This document shows positions 43,893-51,474 of a stretch of DNA of 64,000 nucleotides, one piece after another (positions within the stretch are counted from its first letter, which is position 1; each line of letters opens with the position of its first letter). Origin of the DNA: Schaalia sp. HMT-172. Lineage in GTDB: Bacteria; Actinomycetota; Actinomycetes; Actinomycetales; Actinomycetaceae. The notes beneath the pieces were generated by a model, which had not been told where the DNA came from, searched no databases, and was given only the letters and a program-made list of their open reading frames with translations. The translations under genes and the position numbers were made by a program. The stretch spans positions 806,001-870,000 of the forward strand of contig NZ_CP130058.1 in assembly GCF_030644365.1 (NCBI RefSeq), written 5' to 3'.

Positions 43893-44531
43893 CTACTCAT
43901 CATTGCGCGGAGGTAGGGTTGTCAGGAGCGAATGAATGTCGCTCAGGACTCTTCCTTGTGCGTTGACGATAGTGCTGAAGGCGCGTGCGATACACCGATC
44001 TGTATGTTCGTTGGGGCGCTTCAGCATTCCGGGCGTTAGAACAATCAGCCCTTGAGTGTCATTATTCCGTTTGAGTTGTTCGAGGACCCTTCCGAGTCTT
44101 GTTTCGGCCTGATCTTGTCGTTTAGTTCTCTCCGCAATCTTGGGGGGTAGGTCAAGTGAAAGGACGATAAGGTCAGCCTCCCTTGAGACATTCTCATTTT
44201 GAATAATTCGATTCTTAATTAGGGCTGATTTGCTTAGGTCCTCTGCGACTCTATCTGAGAGTTCTTTGTCTCCCATTAGCTGGATGACACGTTCGGAAAG
44301 GCCGTATGACAGGCGCTTGTTGTAGTTTTCAAGCACCTTGTTTGCGATTATTGTTCCAACCACTGCGACGATGATGGCTCCGGCGATCGCATTTATGAAA
44401 GGAAATATAAATGTGGTTGCGACTTGGCGCCAGGTCTCGTTATTGAACTGAGCGAACAGAACTAATGTCGTAGCGAGGGCTGCGATTAGGAAAATGATGA
44501 TCCCGATATAAATGTGCCGTACCTTGTTCAT
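43893..44531 (-). CDS. 2-TM membrane protein with a cytoplasmic domain, candidate CRISPR effector
   Basis: This 212-residue protein has two helices (about 6-27, IGIIIFLIAALATTLVLFA; about 40-64, FIFPFINAIAGAIIVAVVGT), joined by FNNETWRQVA. The soluble part includes a helical stretch, then alternating strands and helices (EADLIVLSLDLPPKIAERTK, QGLIVLTPGML) that suggest a small alpha/beta domain. The helical hairpin is homologous to the next gene (F-N/D-N-E/Q-TW and F-FP). Starts and stops overlap its neighbours, so it is part of the cas operon between cas6 and cas10. No known family is recognised; SLATT-like 2-TM effectors are an architectural analogy only. Confidence 0.75.
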   Translation of the reverse strand: MNKVRHIYIGIIIFLIAALATTLVLFAQFNNETWRQVATTFIFPFINAIAGAIIVAVVGTIIANKVLENYNKRLSYGLSERVIQLMGDKELSDRVAEDLSKSALIKNRIIQNENVSREADLIVLSLDLPPKIAERTKRQDQAETRLGRVLEQLKRNNDTQGLIVLTPGMLKRPNEHTDRCIARAFSTIVNAQGRVLSDIHSLLTTLPPRNDE

Positions 44532-44896
44532 GATGCCTGATTTCCCTTATCGATTTCTTCTGTTTCCTCTTCCGCTTCGTTTGTGCTGTCATGTGCAGTT
44601 TCCGCGGCGGAGGCTTCGTTATTTTGCTGTGTTGATCTATTCTCTTCTGTAACTATATTCTGGTCCGATTGTTGGCTCTGCTTGCTTATGTATGGTGCGA
44701 TGATGAAGGTGGCGACAGAAACTGTTATCAGCTGGGCTAGAACGGGGAACAGGAAGCTGAAAGCGATGCGGTGCCATGTCTGATTGTCGAAGTGGATGAA
44801 CTCGATAATGGCGATAGCTGTGGCAAAAAAGAGAACGATGAATGCGTAGGTGCTGTTAGTTCGTAGATTGTTCATCTTAGTCTCCGCCTGGTTCAT
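44528..44896 (-). CDS. Small 2-TM membrane protein, paralogue of the downstream gene
   Basis: This 122-residue protein has helices at about 16-37 (YAFIVLFFATAIAIIEFIHF) and 46-70 (FSFLFPVLAQLITVSVATFI), linked by FDNQTWHRIA, which matches FNNETWRQVA in the downstream protein. The C-terminal 45 residues are acidic and low-complexity (ETEEIDKGNQAS). The ATG at 44896 overlaps the cas6 stop; an ATG at 44875 with GGAG upstream is an alternative. It lacks the cytoplasmic domain of its partner, so the pair may form a hetero-oligomer. Confidence 0.72.
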   Translation of the reverse strand: MNQAETKMNNLRTNSTYAFIVLFFATAIAIIEFIHFDNQTWHRIAFSFLFPVLAQLITVSVATFIIAPYISKQSQQSDQNIVTEENRSTQQNNEASAAETAHDSTNEAEEETEEIDKGNQAS

Positions 44897-45696
44897 GCGG
44901 CCACAGCGTCTATGACGCCCATGCCGAAGCTCGTGTGTGAGCCGACGTTCGTGTATGCGGACAGCGCCATGAGGCGCGAGAAGACGCGGGTCGCTTCGGC
45001 GCCCTCGACGCCGCTGATGCGCAGGTGGCCCTCGTGGGCCGGGATCCGACGCGAGCTCAAGCGGCCCTGGCCTGCGTTGCGGGGCATCGCCAGCGACACC
45101 ATGGACGCGCGCGTGAAATCCTGCGTCGCCAGCACCTTCGCCATCGCGTCCCGGTCGATGCGTGGGGGAGCGAGCCTCCGATTCCACGCCCACCAGCGCT
45201 GCTGCAAGCTCGTCGCAATCGTCGCCGGCGACAAGCTCGGCACATGATTCCCCTTCGACGAAAACGTCGTCGGCGTCACCAGGCGTATCTCCCACGTGGT
45301 GTCCTGATCGCGCTCGGCCAGCTCCTCCCACGACGCCTGGTTGACGATCTGGCCCTCGGTCGCAACCAGCACCGCGTCATCCTCGGTTCCCGCCCCGAGA
45401 CGCATGACGCCACCCCACGACAGCCACGCGTCCAGCGTGTCGACCAGGCGATCGTCCAGAAAGCGCACCTCGACCCCGAACCTGGACTCCGAACGACTCA
45501 ACTCCCCGAGCGAATACGGCTTCACGCCACCCGCACCGTGCGGTGGACGATGCGCCAGCGTCGGGAACCTCGCCGCCCTCGCCGGGCTGACCCCCGGCGG
45601 CAAGTCGAGTACCGCCGACAGGGCAGCGTGAAGCCGCCTCGGCGTGGCTGGCACCCCCTCGGGCGCGTCAAAGCTCACGTAAACGGATGCTGGCAT
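44893..45696 (-). CDS. cas6: Cas6 crRNA-processing endoribonuclease
   Basis: This 267-residue RAMP protein is the first gene of the leftward operon, with GGGAGGCACC before the ATG. The C-terminal glycine-rich loop GSHTSFGMGVIDAV is the Cas6 signature, and IRLVTPTTFSSKGNHVPSLS in the middle is the typical strand plus loop. It would cut the repeat eight bases from its 3' end to leave ATTAAGAC on each crRNA. The order cas6 first, before cas10, agrees with a complete processing-plus-effector operon. Confidence 0.9.
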   Translation of the reverse strand: MPASVYVSFDAPEGVPATPRRLHAALSAVLDLPPGVSPARAARFPTLAHRPPHGAGGVKPYSLGELSRSESRFGVEVRFLDDRLVDTLDAWLSWGGVMRLGAGTEDDAVLVATEGQIVNQASWEELAERDQDTTWEIRLVTPTTFSSKGNHVPSLSPATIATSLQQRWWAWNRRLAPPRIDRDAMAKVLATQDFTRASMVSLAMPRNAGQGRLSSRRIPAHEGHLRISGVEGAEATRVFSRLMALSAYTNVGSHTSFGMGVIDAVAA

Positions 45697-46240
45697 CGGT
45701 GCCTCCCATCACTCGCGTGTGACTGCCGTCTCCGACCGTATCACACTTGAAGCGATAGATCACGCCCAACTGTCAAGGAGGCTGGGTAACCCCAAAGTTC
45801 CGCGTAAAGGCTTGTTGGGGGCCGAAAGTTAAGGCATAGACCCGCAGGAAGTTTCAGTATCTGAAGAAGTGTCAAGCGGAGTGTTGGTGGCGAGCTGGCT
45901 CCTGAGCTCTTGGGCTTGACCAAAGTGTCAGCTCGAGCGGTAGGCGGCCCTCCAGTCGCCCGGCCGCGCAGCGCGCGCGGGGAGGGGGAGGGGCGCTGTG
46001 TGGGAGGCCGTCGAAACAGTAGGGCCGCGCTGCCCGCGCAAGGGAACAACAGTCAGCAACACCCCTCGGCCCGCCCCTCACTGCCCCTCGCCATACCTCC
46101 CTCACCTCCCAAAGGTCAAGACTTCTTAAAATGTGAAACCCTCTAGGAGGTTTGTCAGCAACCTTGTAATCATTGTGAAATGGCGCGTTGTCTGGACTGA
46201 TCCAGGGGCCGCGTCTCCATCTGTACAGAAACGAGGAATG
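45697..46240. promoter_or_regulatory. Divergent promoter region between the cas operon and subtilase 4
   Basis: The region contains a perfect arm palindrome TTCAG-TAT-CTGAA at 45853-45865 and, on the minus strand, TTGACA hexamers near 45771 and 45873. AAGTGTCAAGCGGA (about 45868) and AAGTGTCAGCTCGA (about 45921) are related direct repeats. No credible gene covers it. I cannot place a -10 element with confidence. Confidence 0.4.
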
Positions 46241-48676
46241 ATGATGCATCAACGCTCATGGAAGACCCTCATCGCGGGAGGAGCCGCCCTCGCAGCCGGC
46301 CTCACCCTCTCCGCGTTCGGGGCCCCCACCCACGCGGAAGGCGTCGCGGGAATCACCTCCGAGGCTCGCGCCCAGGACGAGGTCATGAACTACGCGGTCA
46401 ACCTGCCCGCCACCGCCTCGCGCTACGACTTCAACGCGGCCGTCTCCCGGGCCTCGGAACACGGCGTCGTCCTGGCCCAATACCCCGAGTTCAACTCCTT
46501 CTTCGTCCAATCCGTGAAGGCTGCCTACGCGCCCGACCTCGGCAAGAGCCTCGTGGCCTCCGGCATCTCCTACGACTCCATCGGACCCACCCGCTTTAAG
46601 ACCGTCACCGGCGACGAGGTGCGCACCGAGCAGCCCACGAAGACCGAATCCGAAGAAGCGGCCGTCAACGAGGCCGCCGCTGTCCATGAGACCGGCCTGT
46701 CCGCCGACTCCCAGCTCAACGACTTCACCCCCGACGAGGGCGACGCCAACGCCTGGGGCCTCGCCGCCATCGGCGCGGTCGACGCCCAGCAGGTCGACGT
46801 GCCCCGCGAAAAGGTCACCGTCGCCGTCATGGACACCGGCATCGACCCTGACCACCAGGACCTGAAGGACCGCATCGACGCTTCCCGCTCCGTCGGCTGC
46901 CAGGTCAACGGCATCCCCAACCAGGACCCCTCCGCCTGGAAGGATGACCACTACCACGGCACGCACGTCGCCGGCACCATCGCCGCCTCCCACAACGCCT
47001 ACGGCGTCGACGGCGTCGCCCCCGACGCGACCCTCATCGCCATCAAGACCTCCAATAAGGCCGGCTCCTTCTACCCCGAATACGTCGCCTGCGCCTTCGA
47101 CTGGGCGGCCGAACACGACGTCGACGTGTCCAACTCCAGCTACTACATGGACCCCTACGCCTTCTGGATGCCCAACGAGGCCTCCCAGGCCGCGGGCCTC
47201 GAAGCGGCCTCCCGCGCGGTGCGCTACGCGAAGGACCACGGCGTCGTTAACTTCGCCGCCGAAGGCAACTCCAACGACGACCACGACAACCCGACGACCG
47301 ACAAGGAATCCCCCAACGACGTTGAGGGTGCGGCCGTCGAGCGCAACGTCGCCGGCGGTATCGACGTGCCCTCCATGCTGAATGATTCCGTCCTGTCCGT
47401 CTCCGCCCTCAAGCTGCCCACCGGCACCGACCCGGCCACCGCGAAGCTCGAGCGCGCCGGCTTCTCCAACTACGGCAAGAACTCGGTCGACGTCGCGGCC
47501 CCCGGCCAGCGCATCTGGTCTGACCTGCCCACTTGGGAGAAGGAACCGCCCTTCGGCTACCTGTCGGGCACGTCCATGGCTTCCCCGCACGCCGCGGGCG
47601 TCGCCGCGCTGATCAAGGAGATCCACCCCGACTACACGGCCGACCAGGTCATCGCCCTCATGAAGAAGCAGGCGAACGAGAACTTCGACCGCCTCGCCGA
47701 ACCCACCGACGGTAAGGAATACCGCGGTGCCGGCCTGGTCAACGCCCTGGCCGCCGTGCTCAAGGACCAGCCGCGTCCGGTCCTGGGCAGCATCGAGTAC
47801 TCCTACGACGGCGCCACCGACTGGCGTCCCCTGGCCGATGCGCACCTCGCAGGCACGATCTACGTGCGCGCCACCGTCTCTGGCCCCGTCACCAAGGCGA
47901 CTCTGACGGTCATGAACCAGGAGCCCGTCACCGGGGAGGGAACCGGCGCTTTCACGGGCAACGACATCACGCTCATCGCAGGCCCCTACGACACGGCCAC
48001 CTTCGACATGACAGACCCCTTCTCCTCGGTGATGCTCAGCGCCGAGGGCCGCAACAAGGACGAGCGCGCCGATGACGACGTCACCGACGCCGTGCACTTC
48101 CACGTGGACGACTCCGCCCACGAGGGCGGCTCCTGGGTCAACGACGCCGCCGGCTGGAAGTACTGCTACGAGGACTCCACCTGCGCGAAGAACCGCCCCG
48201 TCACCATCGGCGAGGACACCTACTACTTCGACGCTAACGGCCTCATGGTCACCGGCTGGGCCTCCTACAACGGGGGCTGGCACTGGATGGGCGCCTCCGG
48301 CCGCGCCGCCACCGGCTGGGTGAACGACCGCGGCACCTGGTACCTCCTTGACGACACCGGCATGATGATGACCGGCTGGGCCCAGGTCGGCGACCGCTGG
48401 TACTACCTGGCCTCCTCCGGCGCGATGACGACGGGCTGGGCGTCCATCAACGGCGCCTGGTACTACCTGGACGCCTCGGGCGCCATGGTGACCGGCTGGG
48501 TCAACGTCAACGGCACCTGGTTCTACCTGACCTCCACCGGCGAGATGGCCCGCGGCTGGGTCAACGACGGCGGCACCTGGTACTACCTGCACGCCTCGGG
48601 CGCGATGGCCACCGGCCGCACGCTCATCGACGGCACGTGGTACTCCTTCGCCCGCTCGGGCGCCTGGCTCGGCTGA
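46241..48676 (+). CDS. Secreted subtilisin-like peptidase with GW repeats (paralogue 4)
   Basis: This protein of about 811 residues uses the ATG at 46241, placing GAGGAA at the same spacing as in its paralogues; neighbouring ATGs at 46238 and 46244 are possible. A signal peptide (LIAGGAALAAGLTLSAFGAP) precedes the NYAVNL..SIGPTR propeptide. The triad is intact: VAVMDTGIDPDH, YHGTHVAGTIAASHN, SGTSMASPHAAG, with EGNSNDD for the oxyanion site. The C-terminal GW repeats include a variant first unit (WKYCYEDSTCAKN, a likely disulfide). It is more diverged than paralogues 1-3 and stands beyond the CRISPR island. Confidence 0.9.
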   Translation: MMHQRSWKTLIAGGAALAAGLTLSAFGAPTHAEGVAGITSEARAQDEVMNYAVNLPATASRYDFNAAVSRASEHGVVLAQYPEFNSFFVQSVKAAYAPDLGKSLVASGISYDSIGPTRFKTVTGDEVRTEQPTKTESEEAAVNEAAAVHETGLSADSQLNDFTPDEGDANAWGLAAIGAVDAQQVDVPREKVTVAVMDTGIDPDHQDLKDRIDASRSVGCQVNGIPNQDPSAWKDDHYHGTHVAGTIAASHNAYGVDGVAPDATLIAIKTSNKAGSFYPEYVACAFDWAAEHDVDVSNSSYYMDPYAFWMPNEASQAAGLEAASRAVRYAKDHGVVNFAAEGNSNDDHDNPTTDKESPNDVEGAAVERNVAGGIDVPSMLNDSVLSVSALKLPTGTDPATAKLERAGFSNYGKNSVDVAAPGQRIWSDLPTWEKEPPFGYLSGTSMASPHAAGVAALIKEIHPDYTADQVIALMKKQANENFDRLAEPTDGKEYRGAGLVNALAAVLKDQPRPVLGSIEYSYDGATDWRPLADAHLAGTIYVRATVSGPVTKATLTVMNQEPVTGEGTGAFTGNDITLIAGPYDTATFDMTDPFSSVMLSAEGRNKDERADDDVTDAVHFHVDDSAHEGGSWVNDAAGWKYCYEDSTCAKNRPVTIGEDTYYFDANGLMVTGWASYNGGWHWMGASGRAATGWVNDRGTWYLLDDTGMMMTGWAQVGDRWYYLASSGAMTTGWASINGAWYYLDASGAMVTGWVNVNGTWFYLTSTGEMARGWVNDGGTWYYLHASGAMATGRTLIDGTWYSFARSGAWLG

Positions 48677-48753
48677 GCCACTCAGGGACGAGGCCGGGGC
48701 CGCCTCCCGCGGTCCCGTGACCTCGCGCCCGGGCGCTGAAAACCGCCACATAC

Positions 48754-48795
48754 GACAGGGGCGGGTCCGAACACATCGTTCGGACCCGCCCCGTC
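48754..48795 (+). terminator. Terminator between subtilase 4 and the reductase
   Basis: GGGGCGGGTCCGAAC, a five-base loop, then its complement. It lies between two convergent genes and can serve both. Confidence 0.75.
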
Positions 48796-48871
48796 GTCTC
48801 TCACAGGTCCCGCCAGAGATCCGGGCTGAAGTTGAACTGCGCCCCACGGTGCCCCGGGGCGCGATGGGTGC

Positions 48872-50269
48872 TCAGCCCAGCGAATCGAAGAGAACCTGCA
48901 GGCCCTCGCCCATGGTCGGGTGCGCGATCGGCAGGAAGCGCAGCTGCTCGTAGGTCAGGCCTCCGGCCATGGCGACGTGCACGGCCGTGATGACCTCGGA
49001 GACGTTCGGGCCGATCAGCGTGGCACCCAGAATCTGGTGCGTGTTCGCATCCACGACGGCCTTCCAGAAGCCATCGCCCGCGTAGCGCAGCGTCTTGGCG
49101 CGCGGGATCGCGGCCGTGGGGACCTTGGCGATACGCACGTCGAGGCCGGCCTCGCGGGCCTCGGACTCGGACAGGCCGATGCGCGCCAGCTCGGGGGTGG
49201 CAAACACGGCGTAGGGGATCGTGCGGCCCCGCGTGGTGGTTGTCGCATCCTCCAGGGACGCGCCCGTCAGCTGGGCGCGGATAATGCGGAAGTCCGACCA
49301 GGAGGCGTGCGTGAACATGGGGGTGCCCGCGCAGTCGCCGGCCGCCCACACGCCCTGCGCCGACGTGCGCAGGTGCTCGTCGACCGCGACGAAACCGCGA
49401 TCGGTCAGCTCAACCCCGGCCTCGTCCAGGCCGATGCCGTCCGTGTTGGGCACGCGACCCGCGGCCACCAGGACCGCCTCGGCGGACACCGTCGAGCCGT
49501 CGGAGAGCGTCAGCGTCGTCGTGTCGCCCTCGCGCGAGGCCGACTCGGCGCGGCCGCGCACAATCCGCACGCCGGCGGACGTGAGGCCAGCCTCGACGAC
49601 GCGGGCGGCGTCCTCGTCCTCGCGCGGCAGCACGTGATCGCCCGACGAGATGAGCGTGACGTCCACGCCGAAGGTCGCCATCATCGACGCGAACTCGACG
49701 CCGATGTAGCTGGCGCCGATGATCGCCAGGGATGAGGGGAGCTGCTCCAGGCGCAGGATCTCCTCATTCGTCCACGCGCCCGACTCCCACAGGCCGGGAA
49801 TCGCGGGACGCGCCGGACGCGAACCCAGGTTGATGAGGACGCGCTCGCCGCGGATCGTGCGCTCGCCGCCCTTCTCAAGAGCGACGGTCACCGTGCGCTC
49901 GCCCGTGAAGCGGGCCTCGCCGCGGATGAAGTCCAGGCCCGGGGCCGCGAACATCTTCTCGTGCGCGCCCACCATGGCGCCGACGATGCCCTCCTTGTGG
50001 GCGCGGAGCTTAGACAGATCCACGCGCGCGCCCTCGGTACCGACGATGCCGAACGACTCGTCCGTGCGCGCGTCGCTCAGGCGGCGAGCCGAGTTGACCA
50101 GCGACTTCGTGGGAATGCAGGCCACGTTAATGCAAGTGCCGCCAACGAAGCGACGCTCCACCATGGCGACCTTCCAGCCCGCCTTCGCGCGCTCCATCGC
50201 CAGGGACTTGCCGGCCTTGCCGCCGCCAACGACCAGCAGGTCGACGGTCTCAATTGCGTTCGTGGACAT
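48872..50269 (-). CDS. FAD-dependent pyridine nucleotide-disulfide oxidoreductase
   Basis: This 465-residue class I flavoprotein reductase has an N-terminal FAD-binding motif (DLLVVGGGKAGKSLA), the redox-active disulfide GGTCINVACIPTKS (Cys-x4-Cys, with Ala where Gly is usual), a NAD(P)H-binding segment (SLAIIGASYIGVEFASMM), the second FAD motif VLVAAGRVPNTDGIGL, and a C-terminal dimerisation domain with the catalytic pair AHPTMGEGL. The family includes lipoamide dehydrogenase and mercuric and mycothione reductases. No pyruvate dehydrogenase genes are adjacent, so the substrate is open. The start has AAGGAGAACC upstream. Confidence 0.85.
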   Translation of the reverse strand: MSTNAIETVDLLVVGGGKAGKSLAMERAKAGWKVAMVERRFVGGTCINVACIPTKSLVNSARRLSDARTDESFGIVGTEGARVDLSKLRAHKEGIVGAMVGAHEKMFAAPGLDFIRGEARFTGERTVTVALEKGGERTIRGERVLINLGSRPARPAIPGLWESGAWTNEEILRLEQLPSSLAIIGASYIGVEFASMMATFGVDVTLISSGDHVLPREDEDAARVVEAGLTSAGVRIVRGRAESASREGDTTTLTLSDGSTVSAEAVLVAAGRVPNTDGIGLDEAGVELTDRGFVAVDEHLRTSAQGVWAAGDCAGTPMFTHASWSDFRIIRAQLTGASLEDATTTTRGRTIPYAVFATPELARIGLSESEAREAGLDVRIAKVPTAAIPRAKTLRYAGDGFWKAVVDANTHQILGATLIGPNVSEVITAVHVAMAGGLTYEQLRFLPIAHPTMGEGLQVLFDSLG

Positions 50270-50468
50270 GGTTCTCCTTCAAGTTGTGAGGTGATACTTC
50301 CTCAACGCCAACCAGACCGATCTATTCCATAGGGTGAGCAGGTCGGACGTGTCGCTTCTCACCCGCGGATGGCGAGATGTCAGTCGATTGGCTGTTGTAT
50401 GGGAGCGGTGTGTCATACTGTGGTCCTGCCGTTCGTTGAAAGTGCCTCCGGCATGCTTGAATAGAGCT

Positions 50469-50723
50469 ATGAGGGCTCTAGAAATTGGTGATTTCAAAGA
50501 GGATGTGGGTGCCGCGCTCGCGCGGGCCTCATCCGGGGAAGTCGTCACGCTCACTGAGGAAGGCCAGCCCGTTGCCGAGCTGGGTCCCGTGCGCATGTCG
50601 ACCTACCAGCAGTTGCGCGACTTGGGTCTCGAGCGCCCCGCCATGGCGGACCTCGATGCCTATCAGATGCCGTCCAAAAACCTCCCTGACGGGCGGGGCG
50701 TCGTCGGTAAACTGCAGGACTGA
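50469..50723 (+). CDS. Phd/YefM-type antitoxin-like protein
   Basis: This 84-residue protein (MRALEIGDFKEDVGAALARA, then SGEVVTLTEEGQPVAELGPV) has the Phd N-terminal fold seen also in the next gene. It has no toxin gene of its own: 40 bases separate it from a second Phd-type antitoxin. It may be a duplicated antitoxin or a regulator of the same promoter region. Confidence 0.7.
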   Translation: MRALEIGDFKEDVGAALARASSGEVVTLTEEGQPVAELGPVRMSTYQQLRDLGLERPAMADLDAYQMPSKNLPDGRGVVGKLQD

Positions 50724-50742
50724 CGACGCTTGTCACCACGCT

Positions 50743-50767
50743 CCATGTGCTACCATGTAGCACATGG
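50743..50767. promoter_or_regulatory. Operator overlapping the vapB start
   Basis: CCATGTGCTA and TAGCACATGG are perfect 10-base inverted repeats with a 5-base spacer, covering the ATG at 50764. This is the expected place for autorepression by the antitoxin-toxin complex. Confidence 0.6.
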
Positions 50768-51036
50768 AGACTGTTGGTATTCGCGAACTGCGTCAAAACG
50801 CTTCCCAGGTGGTCGCCAAGGTTGCCGCCGGCGAGGTCATCACCATCACCGATCGCGGCCGCCCGGTCGCGCAGATGAGCCCCCTTGCGAGCTCATCGAT
50901 CGAGCGGCTCCGCGAGCGCGGGTTGATAACCCCCGCCACTCGGACCTACGAGGAGTACCGCGCGTCGACAAAGCCGACGACAGGGCCTCCACTCAGCCCG
51001 GTTCTCCAGCAACTGCGCGATGAAGAGCGCTACTAA
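50764..51036 (+). CDS. vapB: VapB/Phd-type antitoxin
   Basis: This 90-residue protein has VGIRELRQNASQVVAKVAAG and EVITITDRGRPVAQMSPL, the Phd/YefM DNA-binding fold, and a flexible C-terminus that would wrap the toxin. Its stop overlaps the toxin start by one base, so the pair is translationally coupled. Confidence 0.88.
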   Translation: METVGIRELRQNASQVVAKVAAGEVITITDRGRPVAQMSPLASSSIERLRERGLITPATRTYEEYRASTKPTTGPPLSPVLQQLRDEERY

Positions 51037-51425
51037 TGGCGCTCTACTTCGACACGTCGGCGCTCGTCAAGCTCATCATCCCCGAGGAGGGGACAGAGGC
51101 GCTCGAGACGTTCATCAACCGCGCCGACTGCGGCTTGTGGACCAGTGAACTGTCGCGCACGGAACTGATGCGCGCGTGCGTGCGCCGGGGAGCGGATGCC
51201 TCCCAGGTGCGCCAGCTTCTGTGGAGTTTTTCCACGCTGACCTTCGACACTGAGATGTTCGACCTGGCGGGGCGGCTCCTGCCTGTGGAGCTGCGTAGCC
51301 TCGACGCGTTGCACCTGGCCGCCGCACTGTCGATTGGCCGCGATCTCCAAGCCATCGTCACCTATGACAAACGCATGGCTGACGCGGCGCGCAAGAGCGG
51401 AATCCCCGTCGAGTCGCCGTGCTGA
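51036..51425 (+). CDS. vapC: VapC toxin, PIN-domain ribonuclease
   Basis: This 129-residue PIN domain carries the acidic residues of the metal site: Asp in LYFDTSALVKL, Glu in SELSRTELMRA, Asp in SLDALHLAAA and Asp in IVTYDKRMADAA. VapC toxins cleave tRNA or rRNA when the antitoxin is degraded. The downstream hrpB gene is convergent. Confidence 0.92.
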   Translation: MALYFDTSALVKLIIPEEGTEALETFINRADCGLWTSELSRTELMRACVRRGADASQVRQLLWSFSTLTFDTEMFDLAGRLLPVELRSLDALHLAAALSIGRDLQAIVTYDKRMADAARKSGIPVESPC

Positions 51426-51474
51426 CTCGCTTGTGTCACCGAGTGAGGCTCCGCGTGCTCGCGCGCACTTTCCG

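Noticed and set aside
46133-46240. Upstream in-frame extension of subtilase 4
   Set aside because: It would place 36 residues before a clear signal peptide; the ATG at 46241 has the same GAGGAA spacing as the paralogues.
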